Shown here: positions 1 through 10,683 of the stretch, piece after piece
Numbering within the stretch: position 1 is the first letter of the stretch
Layout: every line of letters starts with the position of its first letter
Origin: Emiliania huxleyi CCMP1516
Taxonomy: Eukaryota; Haptophyta; Isochrysidales; Noelaerhabdaceae
Direction of reading: 5' to 3'
DNA length: 64,000 nt
NCBI RefSeq assembly: GCF_000372725.1
Contig: NW_005200507.1
Coordinates: 578,750 to 642,749, forward strand
Notes under the pieces: model-generated
Database searches by the model: none
What the model was told of the DNA's origin: nothing
Seen by the model: the letters and a program-made list of their open reading frames with translations, nothing else
Position numbers and translations under genes: made by a program

Positions 1-2405
1 CGTCGCTGGTTCTCTCCTTCATCACCCGCGGCCGCGACGTGCTGCTCTCCGACGTAGACGTCGTCTGGATCCGCGACCCGGAAGCGGTGCTGCGGCCGCT
101 GATGGAGGCGGACGTCATGTCGTCGACGGACTGCACCTCGATCACGGCCGACGAGACCTACGCCCGCGGCGAGCGGGAGGTCGGCCCTGCTAGGTGCGCG
201 TACATGCCCGGCAACCGCGCAGGCGCCTTCGCCACTACTCTCCAGAGCCACGACACGTCCACGACACGTCCATGACACGTCCACGACACGCCCCCGCAGG
301 CCACGCCGCCTTCAACACAGGCGTCCTCTACTTCCGAGCCACCACCGCCGCCAAGGCCTTCGCCGCGGCGTGGCGCGTCCGGCTGCTCTCAGTCGCGGAG
401 CAGGCACCCCATATCTCTCCACATCTCCCCACATCTCCCCACATCTCCCCATATCTCTGTCGCGGAGCAGGCAGCGCCGCGCCGCGTGCAGTGCCCGGCA
501 CACCGCATCCCGCCGCGGACGGACGCACCGCCCTTGCTCCGCCCCGCTGCACCGCTCAGCGGGCCTGGCCCGCGCGCGCAGGACGAGCTGCACTACGTGC
601 GCACGACCGAGTACGTGGACGACCAGTACGCCTTCAACCTGCTGCTGTGGCACGGCTTCCGCAACCACCCGGGAGGCGCGGTGACGAGCACCAGGCCGCG
701 CAGCCGCGTCATCAGCGTCGTCGTCGACCCGAAGGGCTCGGCCGGCGAGGCGAACGTCCAGGCGGCGGCCGAGGACGCGCGCGGCGCGCGGCGCACCGCC
801 TTTGGCTGGCGGAGCGGCTGGAAGCAGCTCGTCGAAGGGAAGGTTGGAGTGAGCCGCCCTGGCGGGGCCGTCGGCGCGGACGAGGCGCGGCCGACTTCCT
901 TCGCCTTTGCGCCGCTGCCGGCGCGCTTCTTCTGCTCAGGTTGCGCCGTGCTGAGCAGTGGCAGCCCAGCCTGGCGGGAGAGAGTTCGCCTTCGCCACCG
1001 TAGGCCACGTGTACTGGGTGCAGCAGGGCGGCGAGCGGCGCGACTGTGTCGCAGTCCACACCACGTTCACCGAGGGCGGCGACACGGGCAAGGTATGGCG
1101 GCTGCGCGAGGCGTGAGCACCCTCGAGCTCGCGTGCCCAGCCTTCTCTTCTCTTCTCTTCTCTTCTCTTCTCGAGACCTCGAGCTCGCGTGCCCAGCCGA
1201 GACGTCTCCTTGACGCGTCAGTCGACATCTTCAGGCGCGGCTCTGGCTGCTCGACCCGCCAGAGTACTATTCGCCTGCGGGTGAGCGGGGAGGGGCGGCG
1301 GGCGGCGGGCGGCAGCGTGGGCTGAGCGGCGATTGCGGCGTCTGCCCGTGTAGGCGGCTTCCTCACCTTCACGCCTCCGCAGCCCCTCGCCGGCCCCCTC
1401 CCGCCGGAGAGCGACCCGTCCGCAAGCAGTGACTTCGACGACAAGTACCGGACGGGCTGGCTGGTGCCGACGGCGCTTCGGCGATCGCCGCGGCTGCGCG
1501 CGCACCTCGAGCTGGTGCGACGGCACTTGCTCGCGTTGCGCGACGCTCTCGCGCTCGCTTCGGTCCTCGGCCGCACTCTCGTCGTCCCGCGGCTGCCGTG
1601 CTTGTGCGACCGCTCCGAGGCTGTCACCATCATCCCGAGCTGCGTCTTCGAGGCGTCCGACCTCGAGCTCCCCTTCCACTGCCCCATCTCGCATATCCTC
1701 GACCTCGGCCGGCTGCTCCGCATGGCGGGCCAGCCGGGCGGCGTGCCCATCCGCGAGTCGACTCTCCTCGCCAACCCGCTCGCGCCGCGCTCCTTGGCGG
1801 CGCCCGGTGCGACGGTGCGCGTTGCTATCGCGGCCAACGCCTCGGCCATTGCGGCGATGCGACTAGCGGGCAAGGCTGCACTGAGTGTGGCGACGTCGGA
1901 TGCCGAAGCGAAAGCATCACTCGGTCGTGAGAGCCGTTGGGGCAGTGCGGAGGCACCCGATTGCCGCCGACTCCGGGCGTGCCCTCCTCCAAAGCTGACA
2001 CCACGCCATTACGCTACACAGGTGTTGCACCTCGCCTCGGCCGAGGGCATCTTTGGAGGGTGGGCCGACGCTGCGTCTGGCGGCGGCGGTGCGGCGGCAC
2101 GCGATCGTTTTGAGCAGCTAATGCGCGCTTACGTCCTCGGTGGCTCGTGGTGCTGCTCCTCGTGGTACAAGCCGCACGGCGCCTTCGACTTTGCCGAGCC
2201 GGTCAGTACGTCTGCGCTCCCCGGCGGGTGCGGCCGGGACGAAAGGGTCGACGAGGAAACGGCCGTGTGCATGCGCACGCAGCAGCGGAGGCGCGCCGCC
2301 CAGCGGCCCTTTGAGTTCCGCTACGTGCCCGCTCGTGGCGGCTCCAGAGCCAGGGACGGCTACTTCAGCTTGGAGGTACCCTCGCGCGTTGCAGAGCCCC
2401 CGTGA
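1..2405 (+). CDS. GT77-type glycosyltransferase (XEG113/RRA arabinosyltransferase-like), 5' end outside window
   Basis: Type II Golgi-type glycosyltransferase, probably moving a pentose or hexose onto a wall or scale glycoprotein. The frame is open from base 3 and contains the metal-binding DVD in LLSDVDVVWIRDP, then FNTGVLYFRAT and DDQYAFNLLLWHG, all hallmarks of the nucleotide-diphospho-sugar transferase fold of GT77. The C-terminal part (LVVPRLPCLCDRSE) resembles the CDR-containing extension of plant XEG113-like enzymes. A consistent exon model is 1-222, 300-403, 582-939, 1004-1110, 1235-1280 and 1354-2405, with all phases closing. Three of the five introns start with GC (after CAG or GAG) instead of GT. 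Introns 1, 2 and 4 hold short tandem repeats. The acceptor sugar and linkage cannot be read from the sequence. The last exon may hide another intron. Confidence 0.8.
223..299 (+). repeat. Intronic minisatellite (unit about ACGTCCACGAC)
   Basis: Between about 249 and 291 the intron carries four tandem copies of an 11-bp unit close to ACGTCCACGAC, ending right at the CCCCGCAG acceptor. The same unit sits next to the acceptor in introns at about 5107-5150 (minus strand) and 31359-31427. Confidence 0.75.
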
Positions 2406-2785
2406 CGTTTGCCGTGTGTTCGTTTTGATTTCGTCTCCTTGGCTATACACTTTTTGCGAGTTGCGAGTTGGAGTACACTCATCTCGGTCTCACTGTCAGG
2501 GCCCTAGTGACGCCCCAAAGAAGCAGAACCGCGCATCACATACAACGTCTTGTATCTTGGGACCTGTTCCTTTTTACCCATCTCACAGTAGAGGTCTCCG
2601 TTTTTTTATTTATACAACGTCTTCTCAAAGCGGGCGCCGCCTGCCCAACGCGCGCCGTGACCTCGCCGTGAGCGTGACCGGGCGCGCGCCGCGACGACGG
2701 TGAGTGCTCCGCTTTTCTATACTGACTCTCGCACTCACCCGCGCGGAAGACAGCAATATTGATTCATGCACGAAATCTAAAAGTC
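2406..2785. other. Intergenic between two convergent genes
   Basis: About 380 bp between the stop codons of the GT77-like and GT8-like genes. It is less GC-rich than the genes. I see no further gene and no clear repeat here. Confidence 0.5.
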
Positions 2786-5700
2786 TCATCTCTCACGACC
2801 ACGCGCGTCTCTGGAAGTCATGCTGGAAGTGCCTCCGCGCGGCCGGCTCCCTCGCAGCAAGGCGGTGCCAGGAAGTTCAAAAGAGCCCTTCTCCCGCTTT
2901 TTGGAAGTTTTGGAAGCAGCGCGGGGCTTTGAGGCGTGGCCATGGCCTCGGCGTCCGGCGTGGGTCTGGTTGTAGACGATGCGCGCGCGCCGCGGCGGCG
3001 GCGGCGCACCCGCCTGCACCACGACGGCCCTCTCGATGCCGCGCGAATGCGCCGCGTCGGCGTCGAAGACGAGCGCCTCGAGCTCCGCGCGCCGCTTCTT
3101 GAGCGCGAGGTCGGTCACGCAAGCCAGCCGAGCGCTGCTGCCCTCCACAGCCACCAGCGACCCCTCCTCGTTCGCCTCGGCGAGCAGCAAGCTCTGCTCC
3201 GAAATGTAGCGCAGCCACAGCTTCGCGCAATCTGCGCCCGAGCGGCCGCAGAGCGGCGCGCCCGCGGCCTCCGCGCCGCCGCACCGCTTGAGCCACGGCT
3301 TCATCGGGCCGCCGCTGAAGCGCAGCAGCAGCGCGTCGCCGCTCGCGCGGCGCGGTGCGGGCGCGGCGTGCACCGCCCGCACCGGCCGGACGTCGAAGGG
3401 AAGTCGCACCCCCTGCAGCCCCCAGAGGCGGTGCCAGTAGCTGGCCTCGGACCAGCTCCACCCCTCCCTCGCGAGGCCGCGCGCGAGCCACCGGCCGGGC
3501 AGCCGCAGCACGCGCTTGTCGAGCAGCAGCTGCGCGGGCACGTGAGGCGACAGGGCGGCCACCGGCTGCAGGAAGAGGTTTTCGTTGCGCCTGGGGCGGC
3601 GGGGCGGAGGCGTGTGTCTGTCATGTGCGTGCGTGCGTGCGCGTGCGTGCGTGTGCGTGCGCGGTGCGTGACTGCTGTTGGACTGACTGCTGCGTCCTCT
3701 CCGTGCTGCGCGCCGTTGGAAGCCGACCAGCTCGAGGAGCTGCTTGGGCGCCTCCTCCTTCCTCCACGCCTTGACGTCGAGGAGGAGGAGCTCCGAGTCG
3801 AGGGAACAGCTCGGCCGGCCGTGCCGGTCTCGGAAGAGGGGGTGCCGGTAGTTGAAGAGCGCGTCGAAGGTGACGGAGCAATCCTCGAAGGCGGCGCCCG
3901 CCTTGCCGTGCAGCGCGGCCGAGGCGAGCTCCTGCGCAGACCGCGAGAGGGGCGGGTGAGGGCTCGCAGGCCGGAAGGGAAGCGAAGGCTCTTCCAAGCG
4001 GGGGCGTCGCCTGCAGGTCGGTGCGCACAACTGCATCCGTCGGCAGCAGCACGACGCGGCGCACGTCTGCGGGAAGGGCGAGGTGGAGCCAGAGGAGCGG
4101 CCACTCGAACGGCGCAGTCTGCACGCCGACGGCGCCGAGCTTGGGCGCGAGCTTGGCCAGCTTGTCGGAGGGCGGCGAGGTGATGGCGAGCCGCACCTCG
4201 GGAGGTGGAGGGGAGTGTGAGGAGAGAGGCGGCGGGTGAGGGGAGTGTGAGGAGAGAAGTGAGGGGTGAGGGGTGGGGAGAGGTGTGCGCGGAAGAGGCT
4301 GCGCGCCTCGGCCGGGAAGATTCGCGCGAGCTTGCGCGCCAGTGCGGGCTGCTCGCTCGGCGGTGCGAGGACGTGGAAGCGCAGCCGCGGCAGCGTGGCG
4401 GCGGCTGCGTGGGCGAGGGTCGAGTTGATGGCGGCGACGAGTCCGTACGGCGGGCCGGCCGAGGCGAGGAGCGCCACGTGCACCGCGCCCGGCTTGGCCG
4501 CCTCGGCCGCCTCCTGCTCGAGCGGCGCGAGGCGGGGCATGTCGGCCGGCTCGACCTTGGCCTCCGCCAAGGCGGCGAGCTCCGCGCGCGCGGCCGCCGA
4601 GCCGGGCCCGCTCCGCTGCAGGCCGAGCCTCGCGATGGCCTCCGCTGCGTACGGCTCCCACAGCGCACGGCACGGCTCGTCCCGAGGCTGCGGCTGCCCG
4701 CCCTCCGCCAGCGAGCGGCAAAGCGGCTCCGCGAGCGGCTTGGCGCCGGGCAGCAGCCACGGCTTGAGGCGGCCGTGGTAGTGCAGCGCCTTTGCAGCCG
4801 GCAGCCCGCCCCCCGCTGTGATGACGAGGGTCGGCCCCGACGCCGTCGCCGAGTACCGCACCCCGCGCCCCTTCCAAAAGTCGCGCCAGTGTGCGATCTC
4901 GGGATCGGAGAGCCGGCGGCGGCCGAGGTGGGCGACGTTCCACTCCCTCGGCAGCCGCCGGTAGAGAGGCAGCAGCGCGAGCACCTAACACGCGCCTCGC
5001 CGGCTGAGATGCGAGGCGGGAGAGGCAGCCGAGGCGGAGGCCGAGCGCCAGCGGCGGCGCGGCGGCGTCGAGAGCGAAGAGCCCTCCGAGCCGCCGGTTC
5101 TGCGCGAGCCTGCGGGGCGTGTGAAGGCCGGGTCGTGGACGTGTCCGGGAGGGGCCTCCGAGTCGCCGGGTGTTGCGCGCGCCAGTACTCGACGCGGGAG
5201 GGCACGTCGAGGGAGAGCCAGGCGTCGAGGTCGAGCAGCATCACCTGCGAGGGGCAGGGGCAGCTCGCTGGGCGCTCGACGCCCGCATCGAGCCGAGCCC
5301 GGGCCAGACGGGTCGAAGAGAGGCGCGGGCTGCTACGGCGGGCTGCTACGGCGGGCTGCTACGGCGGGCTGCTACGGCGGGCTGCTACGGCGGGCTGCTA
5401 CGGCGAGCTAGGGCGGGCACCGCGGGGTCGAGCGCGCAGCTCGAGGGCGAGAAGGAGGAGAGGGCCGGAGAGGCGGTGTCGACGAGAGCGGAGAGCGGCG
5501 TCGCGCAATCCTCGACGGCGGCGGCGGGGGCGCCCGCCAGCTCGAAGGAGGCGTAGAGGGGGGCCACGTCGGCGCGGAGCAGCACGTCGGTGTGCAGGAA
5601 GAGGACTCGCCTCACCGCCGGGAGGAGGGAGGGCAGGTAGGCGACGGCGTACCGGAAGGGGGAGGCAAAGAGCGGCTCGCGCTCCGACTGGCGGAGGTGC

Positions 5701-6224
5701 CGCGCGATTTTTGCGCGCACGCCGCCGCCGTCCAGAGAGTAGGTGCGCACGTGCAGCCGCGGCCACAGCCGCTCGAGCTGCGAGCGGAGCGGCGCTCGCC
5801 GTGCGTTGGGAACGATGAGGTGGAAGCGCAGCGCGGCCGGCGTCGCACAGTGCACCACCGTCGAGTTCACCACGCCGAGCAGCCCGAACGGCGCCTCCTC
5901 ATCCGAGGCGATGGCAATGTTGACGGCAGGCGCGGTTGCGACGTCGGCGCCGTCCGCCGTCGCCGGCAGCTGGCTGCTGCTATCCGGCAGACGTGATTGG
6001 ACGCCCGGCTCCACGGGCAGCTGCCACAAGCACAAAAAGAAGAGAGCACACACGCCGAGCACGCACGCCGCGAGCTGCGCCCGCCGCCGAGACAGGCGTG
6101 GCAGGCGTCGGCGGCGATCCTTCGGAGGCTCGGCGGCGGCGACTGCACGTGTGTGGCGGATCGAGCGCTGCTTCCTCTTCAGGATGTGAGCGGGCAATAA
6201 CGACGAGCCGCCGTCGCTCAGCAT
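2786..6224 (-). CDS. Tandem two-domain GT8-like glycosyltransferase, membrane-anchored
   Basis: Starts at ATG 6224. An N-terminal basic stretch and one membrane anchor (about residues 50-66, AACVLGVCALFFLCLWQL) make it a type II Golgi-type protein. Two GT8-like domains follow. Domain 1 has VNIAIASDEEAPFGLL, VRRVLFLHTDVLLRADV, VMLLDLDAW, REWNVAHLG and LHYHGRLKPWL. Domain 2 has VHVALLASAGPPYGLV, RRVVLLPTDAVVRTDL, LLLLDVKAW and FSGGPMKPWL. The linker EDC...CALDPAVMLLDL aligns with EDC...CSLDSELLLLDV, so this is an internal duplication. In both domains the first Asp of the usual DxD is replaced (HTD, PTD). Exon 1 is 6224-5421 and exon 2 starts at 5244. Later introns near 4290-4190 and 3650-3590 are repeat-rich, and at least one donor is GC. 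The split into exons downstream is approximate. Confidence 0.75.
4200..4290 (-). repeat. Intronic imperfect repeat GGGGAGTGTGAGGAGAG
   Basis: Two near-identical copies of GGGGAGTGTGAGGAGAG plus related GTGAGGGGTGAGG motifs lie inside an intron of the GT8-GT8 gene. Confidence 0.65.
5245..5420 (-). repeat. Intron with 13-bp tandem repeat
   Basis: Intron 1 of the GT8-GT8 gene. From about 5328 to 5404 (plus strand) it holds about six copies of GGGCTGCTACGGC. The flanking splice sites are GTGCCC and CTCGCAG on the minus strand, and the coding phase is kept. Confidence 0.75.
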
Positions 6225-6377
6225 GGCGGTTTTCGTCTGCTGGCACCAAGCGCGACGGGCTAGCGACACGGACGGAGCGACGGTACTAGACCATCGCCTT
6301 TTCACACGCGTCATTTGGAGATTGTTTTTGAGCTTAGCCTTCGGCCTGATGAAATTGTTTTTTATCCGCTTCCGCAT
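6225..6377. promoter_or_regulatory. Short divergent intergenic region (candidate shared promoter)
   Basis: Only 153 bp separate the start codon of the GT8-GT8 gene (minus) from that of the AP2-like gene (plus), so promoter elements are likely shared or overlapping. The T-rich stretch at 6326-6345 is the only compositional feature. I see no TATA box I would defend. Confidence 0.4.
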
Positions 6378-7640
6378 ATGGACCTCGCCGAAGCACAGGC
6401 CGCCGCCCTCTCTGAGGGCCTGGTGCTCGTGCGCTGCCTTGGCAACTCAACAGGATTCAAGGGTGTTCAAGCGGATGGCAAGGGGGGGTTTCGAGGCTTC
6501 TACACGCACGGGTCGAAAGGCCGAAGATCGAACCGACAACTTCGTTCGGTGGGCTCCGCCAACGAAGCCGCGCTCGAGCTCTCGCGGATGCTCCGCTGGA
6601 CAGCTGCTTGCCAGTGCCGCGTCTGCGATCCGCCGGCCCCGCTACCGGCGGCACGGGAAGAGGCCGCTGTCGTTGCTGCAGCAGCTCAGGCGGACCTCAC
6701 GCTCGCAACGTGCGGCAGTGCGAACGGGTACAAGGGAGTGGACCATGTAGAAGGCACCAACCCAAAGCGCTTCCGCGTGCGTCCGGAGATGATCGCTCGG
6801 CTCGGACTCGAGCGGCCGCCGCGGGGCTTTAGAACCGCGCCTGAGGCCGCGTTCTGGATCGCCGAGCGGCTCGGCCCGGAGAGGTCGGCCGACTTTGCGG
6901 CGGGCCGTGCGACCTGGGACAAGGACGAGATCGACGACGCGCTGCTGCAGACCGCCGACGGCCAGGCCTTCGGTGGCACAATGTCGAGGTCTCTCTTCGG
7001 GGGATTCGCGTGCGACTCCTGCGCTTTCAAGCCCGCGGGCGAGGGTTGCGGGCTGCTCTTCCGCTCCGCGCACGCGGCGCGCCTCCAGGGGCAGCGGTGC
7101 GAGGAGGCTGCGTGGGCGGGCGACGCAGATGCGTCGTGGGACGTGCGGCACCCACACCGCGGGCCAGGCGGGCGGTTGATCCCGGACGGCATCTACCGGT
7201 GCTCGCACCGCACCGCCAACGGCACCTGCTGCGCCTTCGCGCTAGAGGGGATCCCGCTGTACGGCAACTTCGACCACTACAAGTATTACGGGTGCCAGGA
7301 ACCTGCGCTGGCCCTGACGCGGGCGGTTGAGGCGCACGACAGGTCACACGCCGACATGCCGCTCACCGTCGAGGAGTGCTACGAGGCTTGTTTCGCGGCG
7401 ACATGCCAGGGCTACGAACGCAAGTACGAGCTGGAGACGTCGGCCGACAACGAGTCGGGCTTCGCGGGTGTGTCGGTCCGCCAAGGAGGCAAGAAGCGCT
7501 ACCATGTTTTCGAGGTTGATGGCATGTTTGCCACCGCCCACGAGGCCGCCCTCGCCCGCGCCAAGGCGCGTACCAAGGCGCGGAAGCAGCAGGCGCGGCA
7601 CGAGGTGCGCTCCTCGCGTGCGGCCACTCTCTTGCCTTGA
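6378..7640 (+). CDS. AP2/ERF-like repeat protein with Cys-rich centre
   Basis: An intact 420-residue ORF. Three segments follow the AP2 pattern of G-(F/Y)-(K/A)-G-V at the start and an EAAL or EAAFW helix at the end: about residues 26-72 (STGFKGV...NEAALELSRML), 115-165 (ANGYKGV...PEAAFWIAERL) and 345-395 (ESGFAGV...HEAALARAKAR). A Cys/His-rich block lies between repeats 2 and 3 (CDSC, then CSHRTANGTCCAF and HYKYYGC) and could bind metal. AP2-like domains are DNA-binding in plants and algae, so a nuclear DNA-binding role is plausible but inferred. The basic C-terminus (KARTKARKQQARHEVR) would suit nuclear targeting. An upstream in-frame ATG at 6315 exists; I prefer 6378 because domain 1 follows closely. 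Confidence 0.6.
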   Translation: MDLAEAQAAALSEGLVLVRCLGNSTGFKGVQADGKGGFRGFYTHGSKGRRSNRQLRSVGSANEAALELSRMLRWTAACQCRVCDPPAPLPAAREEAAVVAAAAQADLTLATCGSANGYKGVDHVEGTNPKRFRVRPEMIARLGLERPPRGFRTAPEAAFWIAERLGPERSADFAAGRATWDKDEIDDALLQTADGQAFGGTMSRSLFGGFACDSCAFKPAGEGCGLLFRSAHAARLQGQRCEEAAWAGDADASWDVRHPHRGPGGRLIPDGIYRCSHRTANGTCCAFALEGIPLYGNFDHYKYYGCQEPALALTRAVEAHDRSHADMPLTVEECYEACFAATCQGYERKYELETSADNESGFAGVSVRQGGKKRYHVFEVDGMFATAHEAALARAKARTKARKQQARHEVRSSRAATLLP

Positions 7641-9422
7641 GCACTCTTTCCGGCAACGCGTCGTGTACTGTGCCGGCCGCCCGCGTGTCTCATCGCAAGG
7701 GGGTGGGGGTCGGGGAGGCACCACCCTCACCGAGTCTGTCTTTCTAGTACCGTGGCCACCTATTAGCGCCAGTGTGTCCCAACACTCGCGGGGGGAACCT
7801 ACAGCTGTCTATGCCTCCACTCATTGTAACACTCGAGTGCCCTTTCTTCCGTCCCAGGCGCGTGTTGAGAAGCGCAGCGTCGAGCGAAAACCGCCGTCGA
7901 AAACCAGTCGCTCGCGCTCGAGAGAGAGAGAAATAATTGTGGCGAGCGAGATTTGCTCTACCGTCTACGCTCATCCTCGGTGTGCGTGTGGAAGAGAAGG
8001 ATCTGCTTCACATCGTTGTTTAGATAGGGCGGCATGGAAAACGAGAAAACGCGCCGCGGCTTCTTAGCCCCCCGGCCCTGGATGTGAGGCTAATGACTGC
8101 ACTCCAAGTGCTCCAAGACCAAGTGCAGGTTTTCCCCGCCCGTTTTGGCCTCATCGTCCTGACAAGATCCTCCTGGTCCTGCGGCAGCTGGGGGCCGTCG
8201 AACCGCGAGGCGGAACATTTTTTAGGAGCAACAAGAAATCTATGATTCCTAGCACTCACATACACAGTGACAAGAGTTGAGTTCTTGTTGGTTTTCTTAC
8301 TAAAAATCAACAAGAGTTGGAGAGAGAGAGTTGGTGTCCAGTCTGAGCCTGGCTGTTCTTCACCTTCCTACCTAACCTACAAACAAATCTCTCTACCTAA
8401 CCTAACCTAAGAGTGTTAGAGTTGTTTGGTATTGCTAAAAATCTCTCTCTAAAAATCTCTCTCAAGAGTTCAAATCTCTCTCACACAGTGACTTAGCTGA
8501 GCTGCGTTTTGTTTCTATTCCCACCGTGCAAGCCCCACCCGGATGGGCGTGTGGGGGCGCGTCGCCCCGCTTGCTCTAGGTAGAACGCCTTAGAAGACGA
8601 AACAGATCGGTCGGCCCGACGGCGGGCGGAGAAGACGGGCACCGGACCAGGAAGACTGGGAGAGTGTGAAGTGAATGGAGGGATACGTGTGTTCAGACGC
8701 CCACCTTTTAGGCTTTTTGCCTCAGTCTACACTCATCGTCCTGTGAACACAAATCATATCGTCCTGCCGAGATCCTGCGAAAGAAAGAAAGAAAACACGC
8801 AAGCCAAAGGAGGGATGGCGGATGGGAGCGGGGCGAGCGGGACGGCACGCCGCCACCACCACACACACACAGGGATTTCGCGGAAAGGAAGGAGTGTTGG
8901 GTGTTGCTAGCAGCCGTCGCCCACCCTTGGGGCTTGGGCGTCTGCCTCTTGCCATCTCTCTTCGCAGTCTCTCGCCGATTCTCGCAGCAACCTGCATGCC
9001 ACCTCGCGGTCGTCTCTCTCTCCACGCTCGTTCGTTTTTGACGAACTCGGTGTTTGGGTAGTCTGGTTCTCTCTCCGGCCCCCTCCCCGTCGTCCTCTGC
9101 TCTCCTCTGCCTCGTTCTGCGATGACCACGCCGGAAACTTAAAAAGAAAAGTGAGCCGGACCACCCCCTCTTGTTCTCTGCGTTGTTGAGCCAGGACTCA
9201 ACATACTCGGGCTTGCGAGTCCCAAACTGTCACTCCCCTTTCTCCCGGCCGGGGTGGGGCGCGCGCGGGGGCGGCGGGTGTGCGGCGGGTGTGAGGGATG
9301 TCTGTGAGCCCGAGAGCGATATGCCATGTCCGCCTTGCGTTGTTTCATTACATCGAAGGCTAAGCTCAAAAAGAAAATTTGCCTAATGTTTTCTTACCAC
9401 AGACGCGGGCACGCACTCCGAA
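7641..9422. other. Intergenic, made of dispersed repeat fragments
   Basis: No credible gene. It holds pieces of repeats found elsewhere in the window: 8075-8120 (CCCTGGATGTGAGGCTAATG..., inverted copy at about 60295-60340), 8335-8395 (GTCCAGTCTGAGCCTGGCTG..., also near 51745 and 53790), and 8408-8470 (GTTGTTTGGTATTGCTAAAA followed by CTCTCTC, also near 51665, 55870, 58620 and 59065). It looks like an old insertion graveyard. Confidence 0.6.
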
Positions 9423-10151
9423 ATGGCTGGCCGAGGCCGCGGGCGCGGACGCGGCGGCATGCCCATCAACTTTCCCGACGGCGTCCTCTGCCGCGAGCCG
9501 GGCTCTCGCCGCCGGGCGCCGCTCCAGCCGCCGGCGACGTGGGACGGCCGCGGGTACGAGACTGCGCGTGACACCGACCTGCTCGCGGCGTGGCGGACGC
9601 TGCGAGAGCACCCGGCGGCCGTGGCGAGTCGCATAACCCGCGCGACGCGTGTGCGCGGCGTCGCGCGCTACTCGGACCGCGGCGCCGCCAGGCCGCACCT
9701 GACCGCGAGCGCGTTTGCCGCGTCCGAGCACTGCACGCTGCGGGTCGGGGAGCACTATCCGGCGGAGCTCAACCCGAGCGGTGCCTCCGCGCGGTCGGCC
9801 AAGCGCGCGCGCGCCGCGGCCGGGCCGGGGCTCAGGCTGCTCCGCGGCGCGTCGTGGGCAGCGGCAACCGAGCTCGAGGCGCTGGAGGCGGCCGCGCAGG
9901 CAGGTGCGGAGGGGGAGGGTTCTGCGAGCGAGGTGGAGGAGGGGGAGGAGGGAGCGGAGGAGGGAGCGGCCGGCCGCCGGGCGGACGGCTCGAGACGCGA
10001 CCGCGACGACGGCGACGGCGAGGGCGACGGCGAGGAGGACGGGCTCGAGGAGGACGAGGACGCCATCCTCGGCGACGAGAACGGGTTCGACGGATTCGAG
10101 GACGGCGGAGACGACCTCGACTCGGGCGGCGAGGACGAGCCCGAGTACTGA
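9423..10151 (+). CDS. POLR3G: Probable RNA polymerase III subunit RPC7 (C31) homologue
   Basis: A single-exon 242-residue ORF. It starts MAGRGRGRGRGG, the typical Gly/Arg start of RPC7/C31, continues with a moderately conserved middle, and ends in a long acidic tail (about residues 180-242, rich in GD, EEDE and DDLDSGGEDEPEY). RPC7/C31 belongs to the RPC3-RPC6-RPC7 subcomplex that helps Pol III initiate on tRNA and 5S genes. The call rests on N-terminal motif, size and acidic tail, all low-complexity features, so another acidic nuclear protein is possible. Confidence 0.6.
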   Translation: MAGRGRGRGRGGMPINFPDGVLCREPGSRRRAPLQPPATWDGRGYETARDTDLLAAWRTLREHPAAVASRITRATRVRGVARYSDRGAARPHLTASAFAASEHCTLRVGEHYPAELNPSGASARSAKRARAAAGPGLRLLRGASWAAATELEALEAAAQAGAEGEGSASEVEEGEEGAEEGAAGRRADGSRRDRDDGDGEGDGEEDGLEEDEDAILGDENGFDGFEDGGDDLDSGGEDEPEY

Positions 10152-10683
10152 CACACGCGCTCCGCCTCCATTTGACTGCCTCCGTGTAAGGCGTTGTGTG
10201 AGATCTGTCGGTCTCGCTCGCGCCTGGCGCGTGGCGGTGGCGCCTCTCTGTATCTCTCTCCGCTCTCGCGGGGGCGCGGCTCTCTCAGAGATAAACCGAT
10301 AAACCGCATACCCCCCTGCCTCCACATCATCGGACTCTCTTTAAATAACTTCGCGCGAGCCGCCGCGCGCCGGACGTCATTCGCGCGGGACCGACCGCGC
10401 CGCACCCCGGCCGGTGCCGCGCCTGTGCGCTGTGGGCGCACACCCTGCGTCCCGCGACGGCGCCCGCGTCCCGCGCAAGTAAGCGCCCTCTTCAACCTCC
10501 CAGTCTCATCAGCCGCGAGCGTGCGCATCCACGCGCCCGCTTGCGTGCGTATCCCTCCGGTCCTTGCGGACCCATCTCTTCCCATCCCCTGTGCGGCGGG
10601 GCCGCCTCTTTCCTCTGGCTGCTGTGGCGCCCTTGCGGGCCATCCACCGCGCCCCCGGCGGGGTAGAGGGCCGCCCCCCTCCT
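10152..10683. other. Intergenic between convergent genes
   Basis: About 530 bp between the stop codons of the RPC7-like and VAP-like genes. GC-rich, with no ORF, repeat or RNA gene that I can support. Confidence 0.45.

Noticed and set aside
2704..3102. Plus-strand ORF starting MLRFSILTLALTRAED
   Set aside because: Overlaps the conserved 3' end of the GT8-GT8 gene on the opposite strand and soon becomes Arg/Ala noise.
3301..5244. Very long Arg/Ser-rich open frames antisense or out of frame to the GT8-GT8 gene
   Set aside because: Typical shadow ORFs of GC-rich coding DNA; no domain pattern, composition dominated by R, S, P and A.
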